A stretch of 64,000 nt of DNA from Pandoraea vervacti (lineage in GTDB: Bacteria; Pseudomonadota; Gammaproteobacteria; Burkholderiales; Burkholderiaceae): contig NZ_CP010897.2 in assembly GCF_000934605.2 (NCBI RefSeq), forward strand, positions 4,278,001 through 4,342,000. The letters run 5' to 3'. The translations under genes were made by a program, and so were the position numbers. Below the pieces are notes generated by a model. The model had not been told where the DNA came from. It did no database searches and saw nothing but the letters and a program-made list of their open reading frames with translations. Of this stretch, positions 44,063 to 55,783 are shown one piece after another (position 1 is the stretch's first letter; every line of letters starts with the position of its first letter).

Positions 44063-44506
44063 TCAGGCGGATGGCTGCGCCGTCGCTTCCGTTGCTTCCC
44101 TTGCCAGACGCACGATCAGTTGTTCCAACAACAGACGCGCCGTCGCGCTGTTCGTCGCGCAAGGCACGTTGTGCACGTCGCACGCACGCACCAGCGCGTT
44201 GATATCGGGTTCATGCGGCTGCGGCGTCATGGGGTCACGCAGGAACAGCACCATGTCGACGCGGCCCTCGGCCAGTTGCGCGCCAATCTGCAAGTCACCG
44301 CCGTGCGGGCCCGAGAGCATGCGCTCCACGTCGAGGCCCAGCTCGCTGGCAATGCGCCCGCCGGTCGTGCCCGTGGCGACAAGCCGGCATTGCCGCAGCA
44401 CGTCGACATAGTCGTGCGCGACGGCCAGGATCTCGTCCTTTTTCTTGTCGTGTGCGATGAGAGCAATGCGAACCGCGGGGACTTTGGGTACCGTTGAAAC
44501 CGTCAT
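44063..44506 (-). CDS. mgsA: Methylglyoxal synthase MgsA
   Basis: MgsA turns dihydroxyacetone phosphate into methylglyoxal and phosphate. The 147-residue protein has [12 protein letters not shown], the phosphate loop TGTTG, the catalytic aspartate in [11 protein letters not shown] and the C-terminal [33 protein letters not shown] signature. It shares strand and direction with the quinone reductase (34 bases apart), which could help in dealing with reactive carbonyls. Confidence 0.95.
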   Translation of the reverse strand: MTVSTVPKVPAVRIALIAHDKKKDEILAVAHDYVDVLRQCRLVATGTTGGRIASELGLDVERMLSGPHGGDLQIGAQLAEGRVDMVLFLRDPMTPQPHEPDINALVRACDVHNVPCATNSATARLLLEQLIVRLAREATEATAQPSA

Positions 44507-44575
44507 TGATGCGCTTCCCTGAGCTTGATGTGGGTGAGGTAAGTGTTGAACGCAGGCGTTACCGAGCGCACGTGG

Positions 44576-45355
44576 TCAGAACGTGCCCGGGTAAGCGCCG
44601 CCGTCAATGAGAACGTTCTGCCCGGTGATGTAGCCTGCCTTCGCGCTGGAAAGGAAGGCGCAGGTCGCGCCGAATTCTTCCGGCTGCCCGAAGCGGCGCG
44701 CGGGAATTGCCGCGGCGCGCTGGCCGCGCGCGTCTTCGACGCTCTGGCCCGCCTTCGCCGCAGACGCCTGCATGGTCGCGTTCAACCGATCAGTGTCGAA
44801 CGCGCCCGGCAGAAGATTGTTGATGGTCACGTTGTTCGCCACGGTCGTGCGTGCAATGCCCGCGACGAAACCGGTCAGGCCCGAACGGGCGCCATTGGAC
44901 AATCCCAGAATGTCGATGGGGGCCTTCACGGCCGAGGACGTGATGTTCACGATCCGTCCGAAGCCCCGGGAGATCATGCCGTCCACGGTGGCCTTGATCA
45001 GCTCGATGGGGGTCAGCATGTTGGCGTCGAGCGCGCGGATCCAGTCGTCTCGCTGCCAGTCGCGGAAGTCGCCCGGCGGCGGACCGCCTGCGTTCGTCAC
45101 AAGGATGTCCGGTTGCGGGCACGCGGCAAGCGCCTGCGCGCGGCCTTCCGGTGTGGTGATGTCGCAGGCCACGGCGCTGACTTTCACCCCCGTGGCAGTG
45201 CGGATCTCGCTGGCGGCGGCCTCGAGCGCGCCGACCGTGCGCGCGACGATCACGACGTTGACGCCCGCCTCGGCCAGCGCCTGAGCACAGGCACGCCCCA
45301 GCCCCTTGCTCGCACCGCACACCAGCGCGGTGCGGCCCTTGATACCCAGATCCAT
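44576..45355 (-). CDS. Divergent SDR oxidoreductase lacking the YxxxK motif
   Basis: The 259-residue protein has the SDR nucleotide motif GASKGLGRACAQALA, NAGG and a conserved Ser in ITSSAVKAP. At the place of the catalytic YxxxK it reads LSNGARSGL, without tyrosine and lysine. A known subgroup of SDRs has this form and its chemistry is unclear. The ATG at 45355 is preferred to a TTG two codons before. It lies 69 bases from mgsA on the same strand. Confidence 0.87.
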   Translation of the reverse strand: MDLGIKGRTALVCGASKGLGRACAQALAEAGVNVVIVARTVGALEAAASEIRTATGVKVSAVACDITTPEGRAQALAACPQPDILVTNAGGPPPGDFRDWQRDDWIRALDANMLTPIELIKATVDGMISRGFGRIVNITSSAVKAPIDILGLSNGARSGLTGFVAGIARTTVANNVTINNLLPGAFDTDRLNATMQASAAKAGQSVEDARGQRAAAIPARRFGQPEEFGATCAFLSSAKAGYITGQNVLIDGGAYPGTF

Positions 45356-45569
45356 GGTCAACCTTCAAGACAAGTGATGCATTGGCAATGGGCTGCTGTG
45401 CAGCCGTCTTGCAGCGATTCTAAGGGAATCGTGCGCCTGGCGCTGAGTGTCGGGACTTGCTGCGGCGGACCAAAACCCGGACCGGCGTCGCCCGCATCGG
45501 CTAAAATCGCGGCCATGCGCGCTATACCGTGACATTCCGATCCGGTGGCCCAGCCTCACATTGCCTGCC

Positions 45570-46220
45570 ATGAAACAAGACACCCGCTTCCCGAATCTCT
45601 TCATCTGCGATCATCCCCTGATCCAGCACAAGCTCTCGCACATGCGCGACAAGGAAACGTCGACGCGCACGTTTCGCGGCCTGTTGCGCGAAATCACGCT
45701 GCTCATGGGCTACGAGATCACGCGCGATCTGCCGCTCACGACCGAGCGCATCGATACGCCGATGGTGGAAATGGATGCCCCCGTCATCGCCGGCAAGAAG
45801 CTCGCCATCGTGCCGGTGCTGCGCGCCGGCGTGGGCATGAGCGACGGTCTGCTCGATCTGGTGCCCTCGGCACGTGTGGGCCACATCGGCGTGTATCGCG
45901 ACGAACAGCACCGCCCGGTGGAATATCTCGTGCGTCTGCCCGATGTGAACGATCGCCGCTTCATTCTGTGCGACCCGATGGTGGCGACCGGTTATTCGGC
46001 CGTCCATGCCGTGGACGTGCTGGTCAAACGCGGCGTGGCCGAGGAGAACATTGCATTTCTCGCGCTGGTGGCCGCGCCGGAAGGCGTGAAGGTGTTGCAC
46101 GACGCCCACCCGGGCGTGAAGTTGTACGTCGCGTCGCTCGATGAGCGTCTGGACGATCACGCTTACATCATCCCGGGTCTTGGCGACGCAGGCGACCGGC
46201 TGTTCGGCACCAAGAACTGA
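45570..46220 (+). CDS. upp: Uracil phosphoribosyltransferase Upp
   Basis: Upp makes UMP from uracil and PRPP for pyrimidine salvage. The 216-residue protein starts [36 protein letters not shown] and has [12 protein letters not shown] and the PRPP-binding loop [28 protein letters not shown] closes the protein, as usual. A TAAAAT -10-like box lies at 45502-45507. It is divergent from the SDR gene and followed by its own terminator. Confidence 0.96.
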   Translation: MKQDTRFPNLFICDHPLIQHKLSHMRDKETSTRTFRGLLREITLLMGYEITRDLPLTTERIDTPMVEMDAPVIAGKKLAIVPVLRAGVGMSDGLLDLVPSARVGHIGVYRDEQHRPVEYLVRLPDVNDRRFILCDPMVATGYSAVHAVDVLVKRGVAEENIAFLALVAAPEGVKVLHDAHPGVKLYVASLDERLDDHAYIIPGLGDAGDRLFGTKN

Positions 46221-46228
46221 CGACAATC

Positions 46229-46253
46229 GCCCCCGGTCTCCCGGGGCTTTTCA
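46229..46253 (+). terminator. Terminator of upp
   Basis: GCCCCCGG-TCT-CCCGGGGC with one mismatch is followed by TTTTCATTT. Confidence 0.75.
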
Positions 46254-46303
46254 TTTCGGGCGGCCGGACGACGCCATGCGTCGCGCCGATGTCGTCGACA
46301 TGT

Positions 46304-47221
46304 TCATGCGCCCTTGCGGCGCGTGGCCATCGCCACACCGATGGCCGCCAGCGCCATCCCACCCCACGCCAGCGGGGGCATGTGCTCCCCGACCATCAAC
46401 CACGCGGCGAGGGCCGCTGCGGGCGGTACGAGGAAGAATAGCGCCGACACGCGCGACGCTTCCCCGCGCCGGATCATCGCCAGCAATAGCGAGATCGCCA
46501 CGATGGAATTGCCGATCACCAGATAGACCAGCGTGAGCCCGAGTTGCCACGTCCAGTCGACGTGCATCGGTTCGAGCCACCATGCGAGCGGCAGCGTCGC
46601 CGCAAAACCCACGGCGTACTGCACCAGATTCGACGTAATTGGATGCTGGCCCAGCCCAAAGCGCTTCTCGTACAGCGTGCCGCACGTGATCGCCCCAAGC
46701 GCCACGAACGTGAGCAGCAACCCCAGCGCCGAGGTCGCCTCCACCGCCGAGCGGGCCACGATGACGAGCGCCGCCCCCGCCAGTCCCAGTCCGAGCCCGA
46801 GCCAGTTCATGCCGCTGACGCGCTCGCCGACCAGATGCGGCACTGCCAACGCGACAAGAATCGGTTGCAGCGACGTGATCAGCGCCACGCTGCCCGCCGA
46901 CACACCGAGCCGCAGGGACAGATACGTCATGCTGAAGTAAAGCGCCTGAATCAGCAGACCGATCACGACGAGATGCCCCCATGCAGCCGCCGTCTTCGGC
47001 AGCGGGGGACGCATGACGATCGCCAGCGGCGCGAGCAGCACGAGCACGAGGCCATAGCGCAACGCCAGGAAGGTCAGCGGATCGGCATAGTCCAGACCGA
47101 TCTTGGCGACGGTGAAGCCGACCGACCACAGGAACAGGAAGATGAGCGGCGCAGCGCGCAGCCATAGCGGATCGTGAGCAACACCGGTGCGCACCGGCTC
47201 CAGCGAAGATTTCGGGGACAT
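46304..47221 (-). CDS. EamA/DMT-family transporter
   Basis: The 305-residue inner-membrane protein has ten predicted segments arranged as two EamA repeats (GFTVAKIGLDYADPLTFLALRYG in the first, GTLYEKRFG at the loop of the second). Such proteins export amino acids or metabolites; the substrate cannot be told. It is a single gene between upp and the HerA-like gene. Confidence 0.9.
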   Translation of the reverse strand: MSPKSSLEPVRTGVAHDPLWLRAAPLIFLFLWSVGFTVAKIGLDYADPLTFLALRYGLVLVLLAPLAIVMRPPLPKTAAAWGHLVVIGLLIQALYFSMTYLSLRLGVSAGSVALITSLQPILVALAVPHLVGERVSGMNWLGLGLGLAGAALVIVARSAVEATSALGLLLTFVALGAITCGTLYEKRFGLGQHPITSNLVQYAVGFAATLPLAWWLEPMHVDWTWQLGLTLVYLVIGNSIVAISLLLAMIRRGEASRVSALFFLVPPAAALAAWLMVGEHMPPLAWGGMALAAIGVAMATRRKGA

Positions 47222-47360
47222 CGTCAGGGGGAGGATCCTTTTCCTATTTTTGTTCTACGGGCGATGCCGCACGCGCCCGGCGGCGGCGCGGCATCACCCG
47301 AGTCCGGCCTAGCACTCTACCTGCGCTTTGTTTGTGCCTCGCTTGCGCCTTATCTGCACC

Positions 47361-49025
<1,665 letters not shown>

Positions 49026-49327
49026 GCGAGACCTCGGCGGTAGACGCGGCGCGGCTCGTGACACGGCGCAGCAAACACCCGTGGCACGGTGCGGCGGCAT
49101 GATAAAATTGCCTCCGATTATAGCGGCAGGTATCGCCGCTCGGACTGCACCGTCCCGAAATGCCCCCTGAGATCGACCGGATCCGTGTGAGGCGACGGGG
49201 CGGCTGGACAATCGGCGCCCGCGACCCCAGTGGTGGCGGGCGCTCCCGTTTCAACGGTTGGCCGCGCCGCACTGCGCGGGCCGGCAGAGCATACTTCGCC
49301 GCACAGCGCGGCACGACGGAGAAATTC

Positions 49328-50053
49328 ATGGCGGGTCATAGCAAATGGGCCAACATCAAGCACAAGAAGGCAGCGGCAGATGCCAAGCGCGGTAAAGTCT
49401 GGACACGTCTGATCAAGGAAATCACGGTCGCGGCCCGTCTGGGCGGGGGTGACGCCGACAGCAACCCGCGCCTGCGTCTGGCCGTGGAAAAGGCCGCCGA
49501 CGCCAACATGCCCAAGGACAACGTCAAGCGCGCGATCGATCGCGGCGTGGGCGGTCTGGACGGGGCGAACTACGAAGAGATCCGCTACGAAGGCTATGGC
49601 ATCAACGGCGCTGCGGTGATCGTCGACACCATGACGGACAACCGTGTTCGCACGGTGGCGGAAGTGCGCCATGCCTTCTCGAAGTTCGGCGGCAACATGG
49701 GCACCGACGGCTCGGTGGCATTCCTCTTCACGCATTGCGGCCAGTTCCTGTTCTCGCCGGAAACCCCGGAAGACAAGCTGATGGAAGTGGCGCTCGACGC
49801 CGGCGCCGACGACGTCATCACGAACGACGACGGCAGTTTCGAGGTCGTCTGCCCACCCAACGATTTCCAGGCGGTGAAGGACAAGCTCGAAGCGGCGGGT
49901 CTGAAGGCCGAAGTCGCGGAAGTCACGATGAAGCCGCAAACCGAAGTGGTCTTCACCGGCGATGACGCCGTGAAGATGCAAAAGCTGCTCGACGCGCTCG
50001 AAAACCTCGACGACGTGCAGGACGTATTCACCAACGCCGTCATCGAGGAATAA
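49328..50053 (+). CDS. yebC: YebC/PmpR-family protein
   Basis: The 241-residue protein starts [23 protein letters not shown] and has [21 protein letters not shown] and EVRYEGYG-like [11 protein letters not shown]. YebC was named a transcription regulator; recent work links relatives to translation of proline stretches. Only one base separates it from purD, so the two are co-transcribed. Confidence 0.96.
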   Translation: MAGHSKWANIKHKKAAADAKRGKVWTRLIKEITVAARLGGGDADSNPRLRLAVEKAADANMPKDNVKRAIDRGVGGLDGANYEEIRYEGYGINGAAVIVDTMTDNRVRTVAEVRHAFSKFGGNMGTDGSVAFLFTHCGQFLFSPETPEDKLMEVALDAGADDVITNDDGSFEVVCPPNDFQAVKDKLEAAGLKAEVAEVTMKPQTEVVFTGDDAVKMQKLLDALENLDDVQDVFTNAVIEE

Positions 50054-50054
50054 G

Positions 50055-51332
50055 ATGAAAATTCTGGTTGTGGGCTCGGGTGGCCGCGAACACGCGCTGG
50101 CCTGGAAGCTTGCCCAATCGCCGCGTATCCAATTGGTCTATGTCGCGCCGGGCAACGGCGGCACGGCGCTCGATGAGCGCCTGCGCAACGTGCCGATCAG
50201 CGACCCGAACGTGCTCGCCGAATTCGCCGCACGCGAAGGCATTGCGCTCACCGTGGTGGGTCCGGAAACGCCGCTCGCCGCCGGCATCGTCAATATCTTC
50301 CGCGCCCGTGGCCTGAAGATCTTCGGCCCGACGAAGGAAGCCGCGCAACTCGAATCGTCGAAGGACTTCGCCAAGGCGTTCATGAAGCGCCACGGCATTC
50401 CCACGGCCGATTACGAGACCTTCGCCGACGCGGCTGCCGCACACGCCTACATCGACGCCAAGGGCGCACCGATCGTCATCAAGGCCGATGGCCTGGCCGC
50501 CGGCAAGGGCGTGGTCGTGGCGATGTCGCTCGAAGAAGCGCACAACGCTGTGGACATGATGCTCGCGGACAACAAGCTCGGCGACGCCGGGGCGCGCGTG
50601 GTGATCGAGGAGTTCCTCCAGGGCGAGGAAGCCAGCTTCATCGTGATGGTCGACGGCAAGAACGTGCTGCCGCTGGCCACCTCGCAGGATCACAAGCGCC
50701 TGCTGGACAACGATCAGGGTCCGAACACCGGCGGCATGGGCGCTTACTCGCCCGCGCCGATCGTCACGCCGCAGATCCATGCACGTGTCATGCGCGAAAT
50801 CATCATGCCGACCGTGCGCGGCATGGAGACCGACGGCATTCGCTTCACCGGCTTCCTGTATGCCGGCCTGATGATCGATGCAGACGGCAACGTCAAGACG
50901 CTCGAATTCAACTGCCGCATGGGCGACCCCGAAACGCAGCCGATCATGGCGCGACTCAAGGGCGACTTCTCGGTGGTGGTCGAGCATGCGATCGCGGGCA
51001 CGCTCGACAAGATCGAACTCGACTGGGACCGTCGTTATGCGCTGGGCGTGGTGCTCGCCGCCCACGGCTACCCGGACACGCCGCGCAAGGGCGATCGCAT
51101 CTCGGAGATTCCGGCGGAGACCGACGAGTGCGTGACGTTCCATGCGGGCACCCAGCTCGATAACGACGTGCTGCAGGTCACCGGCGGACGCGTGCTGTGC
51201 GTGGTTGGTCTGTCGGATACGGTGCGTGGCGCGCAAAGCGTGGCGTATCAGACCGTCAACCAGATCAATTTCGACGGCATGCAGTATCGCCACGACATCG
51301 GTAACCGCGCCCTGGCGCGCAAGCCGGAATGA
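50055..51332 (+). CDS. purD: Phosphoribosylamine-glycine ligase PurD
   Basis: PurD joins phosphoribosylamine and glycine with ATP in purine synthesis. The 425-residue product has the usual length, the N-terminal LVVGSGGREHALAWKLAQSP, the ATP-grasp segment VIKADGLAAGKGV, EEASFIVMVDGK, LEFNCRMGDPETQP and a final GRVLCVVG. It follows yebC by one base and is ended by a strong terminator. Confidence 0.97.
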   Translation: MKILVVGSGGREHALAWKLAQSPRIQLVYVAPGNGGTALDERLRNVPISDPNVLAEFAAREGIALTVVGPETPLAAGIVNIFRARGLKIFGPTKEAAQLESSKDFAKAFMKRHGIPTADYETFADAAAAHAYIDAKGAPIVIKADGLAAGKGVVVAMSLEEAHNAVDMMLADNKLGDAGARVVIEEFLQGEEASFIVMVDGKNVLPLATSQDHKRLLDNDQGPNTGGMGAYSPAPIVTPQIHARVMREIIMPTVRGMETDGIRFTGFLYAGLMIDADGNVKTLEFNCRMGDPETQPIMARLKGDFSVVVEHAIAGTLDKIELDWDRRYALGVVLAAHGYPDTPRKGDRISEIPAETDECVTFHAGTQLDNDVLQVTGGRVLCVVGLSDTVRGAQSVAYQTVNQINFDGMQYRHDIGNRALARKPE

Positions 51333-51421
51333 GCTGAAACACGCTGCAATAAGCTGGAACAAGCCGCGCTGAGCGTGAACGTCGGTCGGTAGATGCACCG
51401 CGACGCGATTCGGCGACAAGG

Positions 51422-51466
51422 ACAACGGCCCGGAGGACTTCACGTCTTCCGGGCCGTTGTCTTTTG
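51422..51466 (+). terminator. Terminator of yebC-purD
   Basis: A 17-bp stem (ACAACGGCCCGGAGGAC paired with GTCTTCCGGGCCGTTGT, one G-T pair) with a five-base loop is followed by CTTTT. It stands in the 339-base gap between purD and the MscS gene (51333-51671), which otherwise holds nothing that I recognise. Confidence 0.92.
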
Positions 51467-51671
51467 GGCGGGCGCCGGGGCGCGATCGGCAAAACCGGAC
51501 GCGTTGGGGACCGTCACATCCGCTGCGCGCTGCGATTGACAAGCGCAGGCCAAATTGGCACGCTGGCGTCGCGTGACACTGGAAGTTCACTTCCCGGCGA
51601 CCCGCATCCGGCCAGCCCCGGCGGAATTCATGCAGTTTTCCCGACAGACCCCTCGCTCGACGGAGACTTAC

Positions 51672-52580
51672 ATGTTCGACCTCGATAAGCTGGTCAACGA
51701 TTATCTGGTGCCATTCGGCCTGAAGATCGTGATGGCCGTCGTCATCTGGATCATCGGCGGCATCGTCATCAATCTGGTCGCGCGGCTCGTGCGCGGCGCG
51801 ATGACCCGCCGCCACATCGATCCCACCCTCGTTCGCTACACCGAGTCGTCGCTGCGCATTGCGTTGCGCATCGCACTCATTCTGTCCATTCTCAGCGTTT
51901 GCGGCATCGAGACAACCTCGTTCGCCGCCCTGCTCGCGGCCGCCGGTATCGCCATTGGCGCGGCATGGTCCGGACTCCTGTCGAACTTCGCCTCGGGCAT
52001 CTTCCTCATCGTGCTGCGTCCCTTCAAGACCGGCGACATGATCAGCGCGGGTGGCGTGACCGGCGTGGTCGAGGAGATCGGCCTGTTCGTCACCACGCTG
52101 ACCACGGCAGACAACCTTCGCGTGTATGTCGGCAACACGAAGGTCTTCGGCGACAACATCACGGTGTATGACGCCAATGCGTACCGCCGGGTGGATCTCA
52201 CGGCGCAGCTCGCCCATACGGTCGACGTGCAAGATGCCGTCGCACGGCTGAAGGCGCGCGTCGCACAGATTCCGAACGTGGTGGAAAAGCCGGGTGTGGA
52301 CGTGGAAATCCTTGAATTCAATCCGTCCGGACCGGTGCTGGCGGTGCGGCCGTATTGCCATAACCGTGATTACTGGCAGGTGTATTTCGACACCAACAAG
52401 GCCATCGCCGAAGTCGGCGGCACGGCGCACTGGCCGGTGCCCGCGACGCGTCAGATCCTCATGCCGCCGCCGGGCGTGCCCGGCGCACCCGCCGGCGCCG
52501 CCAGCGCGGTGCCGCCCATCGTACCGGGCGCGGGCGGCACGGCCCCGGCAGGCACGCTGCCCAACGCACCGGCGTCCTGA
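51672..52580 (+). CDS. Small-conductance mechanosensitive channel, MscS family
   Basis: The 302-residue protein has three membrane segments. The pore helix (FAALLAAAGIAIGAAWSGLLSNFASGIFLIVLRPF) fits MscS TM3, with the alternating Ala/Gly pattern and the FxxGD turn (RPFKTGDMI). The beta domain follows (GVVEEIGLFVTTLTTADN). The channel opens on osmotic down-shock. The last 45 residues are Pro/Ala-rich and not typical. The ATG at 51672 is close to a GGAG. Confidence 0.92.
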   Translation: MFDLDKLVNDYLVPFGLKIVMAVVIWIIGGIVINLVARLVRGAMTRRHIDPTLVRYTESSLRIALRIALILSILSVCGIETTSFAALLAAAGIAIGAAWSGLLSNFASGIFLIVLRPFKTGDMISAGGVTGVVEEIGLFVTTLTTADNLRVYVGNTKVFGDNITVYDANAYRRVDLTAQLAHTVDVQDAVARLKARVAQIPNVVEKPGVDVEILEFNPSGPVLAVRPYCHNRDYWQVYFDTNKAIAEVGGTAHWPVPATRQILMPPPGVPGAPAGAASAVPPIVPGAGGTAPAGTLPNAPAS

Positions 52581-52727
52581 TGTGCTGAGGTCATGATGTC
52601 GGGCGTCGGCGTTTGACGCAGATCATCCGGGCGGCGTCGGCCGAGACGCCAGCCGCCCGCCTGTGGCCCCGTCCCGGTACAATCGCGGGTAAATTCGTCA
52701 CATTTACCACGCAAGGGACGTCACAGA

Positions 52728-53663
52728 ATGACAGCGCAAGACGCCGCGCAAGCGCCTGACACGGCTGCGGTACGCACTTATCTGCTCGGACTTCAGGACA
52801 AGATCGTCGAAACGCTGGAGCGCCTCGACGGTAAGCGCTTCTTCGTCGACGACTGGCAACGCCCGGCCGATAGCCCCCTGCGTGGCGACGGCCGCACCCG
52901 TGTGCTCGACGACGGCGACTTCTTCGAGCGCGGCGGCGTGAACTTCTCCCACGTGATCGGCGACAAGCTGCCCGCCTCGGCCAGCGCGTCGCGGCCCGAG
53001 CTGGCCGGGCGCAGCTTCGAAGCCCTCGGCGTCTCGCTGGTGCTGCACCCGCGCAACCCCTATTGCCCGACGGTGCACTTCAACGTGCGTATCCTGATTG
53101 CCACCGCCCCGGGCGAACTGCCCGCGTTCTGGTTCGGCGGCGGCATGGACCTCACGCCGTACTATCCGTTCGAAGACGACTGCAAGCACTTCCACCAGAC
53201 CTGCAAGGATGCGCTCGATCCGTTCGATGCCACCTGGTATCCGCGCTTCAAGGCGTGGTGCGACGACTATTTCTACCTGAAACACCGTCAGGAGCCGCGC
53301 GGCATCGGCGGTATCTTCTTCGACGATTTCTCCGGCGGCGGTTTCGAGACGGGCTTCGCCGTCATGCAGAGCGTGGGCGACGCCTTCCTCGACGCTTACG
53401 TGCCTATCGTGGAACGCCGCCGCGGCATGCCGTACGGCGAGCGCGAGCGCGACTTCCAGGCGCACCGGCGCGGCCGCTACGTCGAATTCAATCTGGTGTG
53501 GGACCGTGGCACGCATTTCGGCCTGCAATCGGGCGGTCGCACCGAATCCATCCTCATGTCGATGCCGCCGGTCGTGAAATGGCACTACGACTGGAAGCCT
53601 GAGCCCGACACGCCGGAGGCGAGGCTCTACACCGACTTCCTCGTGCGTCGCGAGTGGGTCTGA
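52728..53663 (+). CDS. hemF: Oxygen-dependent coproporphyrinogen III oxidase HemF
   Basis: HemF removes two carboxyl groups in heme synthesis with oxygen. The 311-residue protein has the family marks [61 protein letters not shown] and the C-terminal ESILMSMPP. It starts the cluster hemF-nadD-rsfS-rlmH with short gaps. Its need for oxygen agrees with the aerobic B12 pathway at the start of the window. Confidence 0.97.
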   Translation: MTAQDAAQAPDTAAVRTYLLGLQDKIVETLERLDGKRFFVDDWQRPADSPLRGDGRTRVLDDGDFFERGGVNFSHVIGDKLPASASASRPELAGRSFEALGVSLVLHPRNPYCPTVHFNVRILIATAPGELPAFWFGGGMDLTPYYPFEDDCKHFHQTCKDALDPFDATWYPRFKAWCDDYFYLKHRQEPRGIGGIFFDDFSGGGFETGFAVMQSVGDAFLDAYVPIVERRRGMPYGERERDFQAHRRGRYVEFNLVWDRGTHFGLQSGGRTESILMSMPPVVKWHYDWKPEPDTPEARLYTDFLVRREWV

Positions 53664-53676
53664 AGGCCGGCAGCGC

Positions 53677-54423
53677 ATGACCGTTACTTCTGCTCCGACG
53701 ACCGGGACGACCGGGACGACCGGGAAATCCGCCACGCCGCCTCACGCCGTTCAACGCATCGGCGTGCTGGGCGGCACGTTCGATCCGATTCACACGGGCC
53801 ATCTCGCGCTGGGCGCCCTCTTTGCCCGCACGCTCGCGCTCGACGAACTGGTGCTGATGCCGGCGGGTCAGCAGCCGCAAAAGCAGGGCAGCACCGCCGC
53901 CGAGCACCGGCTGGCGATGACGCGTCTGGCCGCGCAGGGCCTTGCCGCCGAGCTGGCCGTCTCTCATCCTTCGACACAGGTGATCGTCAGCACCCGCGAG
54001 ATCGAGCGCGCCGGGCCGAGCTACACCGTCGATACGTTGCGCGACATGCGGCGCGACCTCGGCCCCGAAGCGTCGCTCTCGCTGCTCATCGGCTCGGACC
54101 AGCTCGTGCGGCTCGACACGTGGCACGCCTGGCGCGAACTCTTCGACTACGCCCATATCTGCGCGGCGGCGCGGCCCGGTTTCAGCCGCGAGACAGCGTC
54201 TGCGCCACTGCGTGAAGTCTTCGCCGAACGGGAAAAGTCCGCGCTCGGGGTACAATCCACGCCATGCGGCGGCATCCTGATCGACGACTCACTGGCCGTC
54301 GACATATCCGCCACCGAGTTGCGCGCCACGCTGGCGCACGCGCAAGACGCGGCCACGCCCCCGGCAAACCTGCCCGAACCCGTGTGGCAGTACATCCGCG
54401 CGCAACACCTGTATCGCGCCTGA
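53677..54423 (+). CDS. nadD: Nicotinate-nucleotide adenylyltransferase NadD
   Basis: NadD makes deamido-NAD from nicotinate mononucleotide and ATP. The 248-residue protein has the nucleotidyltransferase motif GVLGGTFDPIHTGHL and the C-terminal ISATELR (ISSTxxR-like) motif. The first 25 residues contain a TTGTTGTTG repeat from ACCGGGACG units and are not family-like. It follows hemF by 13 bases. Confidence 0.94.
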   Translation: MTVTSAPTTGTTGTTGKSATPPHAVQRIGVLGGTFDPIHTGHLALGALFARTLALDELVLMPAGQQPQKQGSTAAEHRLAMTRLAAQGLAAELAVSHPSTQVIVSTREIERAGPSYTVDTLRDMRRDLGPEASLSLLIGSDQLVRLDTWHAWRELFDYAHICAAARPGFSRETASAPLREVFAEREKSALGVQSTPCGGILIDDSLAVDISATELRATLAHAQDAATPPANLPEPVWQYIRAQHLYRA

Positions 54424-54486
54424 CGGCCCGCCACGACATGGCTGGGCCGCTGTCCGGCGCCCCCTGTTTCACCCAAAAGACGCACT

Positions 54487-54939
54487 ATGGATATTCGTAA
54501 ACTTCAGCGCCTGATCGTCGACGCCCTCGAAGACGTCAAGGCCCAGGACATCAAGGTGTTCAACACCGAACACCTCACCGCCCTGTTCGAGCGCGTGATC
54601 ATCGCGAGCGGCACCTCCAACCGCCAGACCAAGGCCCTTGCCGCCAGCGTGCGCGACAAGGTCAAGGCCGCCGGCGGCGACATCGTCAGCATGGAAGGCG
54701 AAGACGTGGGCGAATGGGTGCTGGTCGACACGGGCGACGCCATCGTGCACATCATGCAACCGGCGCTGCGTCAGTACTACAACCTGGAAGAAATCTGGGG
54801 CGAGAAGCCCGTGCGCCTGAAGGCCGCCGGCACCAAGGCCGGCGTGAAAGCCGCCGCCGAAGACGGCGAAGACGCGGACGACGATGGCGACGAAGCGCCC
54901 GCGCAAAAGGCGCCCGCGCGTCGCAAGGCCAGCAAGTAA
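54487..54939 (+). CDS. rsfS: Ribosome silencing factor RsfS
   Basis: RsfS binds L14 of the large subunit and blocks subunit joining in starvation. The 150-residue protein has the core [17 protein letters not shown] [51 protein letters not shown] and YYNLEEIWG. The last 40 residues are Lys/Ala/Asp-rich and extra to the family. It lies between nadD and rlmH as usual. Confidence 0.95.
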   Translation: MDIRKLQRLIVDALEDVKAQDIKVFNTEHLTALFERVIIASGTSNRQTKALAASVRDKVKAAGGDIVSMEGEDVGEWVLVDTGDAIVHIMQPALRQYYNLEEIWGEKPVRLKAAGTKAGVKAAAEDGEDADDDGDEAPAQKAPARRKASK

Positions 54940-54962
54940 GACGCCCGCGCGATTTCGCCGAT

Positions 54963-55433
54963 ATGCGTCTGTTCATTCTCGCAGTCGGGCACAAGATGCC
55001 CGGCTGGATCGAAACCGCCTTCGCCGAGTACGCCAAGCGCATGCCCCCCGAGCTGCGCATCGAACTCAAGGAAATCAAGCCGGAGCAACGCTCCAACTCC
55101 CGCACCGCCGAGACGGTCATGGCCGCCGAAGCGCAGCGCATCGACGCGGCACTGCCGCGCGGCTGCCGTTTCGTGTGTCTGGACGAACGCGGTCAGGATC
55201 TCACGACCATGCGTCTCGCACAGTCGCTCACCGCCTGGCAGCAGGACGGGCGTGACGTCGCCTTCGTGATCGGCGGGGCCGACGGGCTGGACCCGGCGCT
55301 CAAGGCCCGCGCCGATACGCTCATTCGTCTGTCCAGCCTCACCCTGCCGCACGGCATGGTGCGCGTCTTGCTCGCCGAGCAGCTCTACCGCGCGTGGAGC
55401 ATCAATGCCAATCACCCCTACCATCGCGTGTGA
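54963..55433 (+). CDS. rlmH: 23S rRNA pseudouridine1915 N3-methyltransferase RlmH
   Basis: This SPOUT-fold methyltransferase modifies pseudouridine 1915 of 23S rRNA. The 156-residue length is exactly usual. Motifs include [18 protein letters not shown](Q), the SAM-binding knot [11 protein letters not shown] and the C-terminal [17 protein letters not shown]. It is normally next to maf in relatives; here the ugp operon comes first. Confidence 0.97.
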   Translation: MRLFILAVGHKMPGWIETAFAEYAKRMPPELRIELKEIKPEQRSNSRTAETVMAAEAQRIDAALPRGCRFVCLDERGQDLTTMRLAQSLTAWQQDGRDVAFVIGGADGLDPALKARADTLIRLSSLTLPHGMVRVLLAEQLYRAWSINANHPYHRV

Positions 55434-55783
55434 TACGGATGCGGCATCTTATTGATGCCCTGTGGGGTGTCTTCTTGATGCCGTCTTATGCGTCTTCTCT
55501 ATATGACAGCGCAATAAGACAGCCATAAGTCACGAGGCGCCGGCGCCGCGCAATGCGTCGTTGTATTGCGTTGCCGAGGCCGCTCTCTGCGTTGCTGGCC
55601 GGGCGACGGCGTCACCTGTCAATCCCCGCATTGCACTCGCGTGCAACACCCGTTGTGCAGCGCGAATGGAAAAATCACAGTGACGTGTTAGTCTACGCGG
55701 CGCTACTCAGTTCGCACCGCGAACAAGCAGGGTCCATCGACAAAAAAGGACCCTCGACTTCTCGTGAACCCCCGGAGATTGGT
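55434..55783. other. 350-base gap before ugpB
   Basis: The gap has GGCATC-TTATT-GATGCC and a second GATGCC repeat, possibly ending rlmH transcription. It also has TATGACAG/AAGACAG/AAGTCAC repeats at about 55505-55535 that resemble Pho-box half-sites on the reverse strand, but the spacing is 13 and 11 bases rather than a regular 11. No gene is supported. Confidence 0.45.

Noticed and set aside
50040..52430. A 796-codon open frame on the minus strand
   Set aside because: It crosses purD, the terminator and the MscS gene in antisense and has shadow composition. The sense genes are clear.
55505..55540. A Pho box before ugpB
   Set aside because: Half-sites resembling TATGACAG are present, but the spacing is 13 and 11 bases instead of a regular 11, and the orientation is opposite. 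The evidence is too weak to call.
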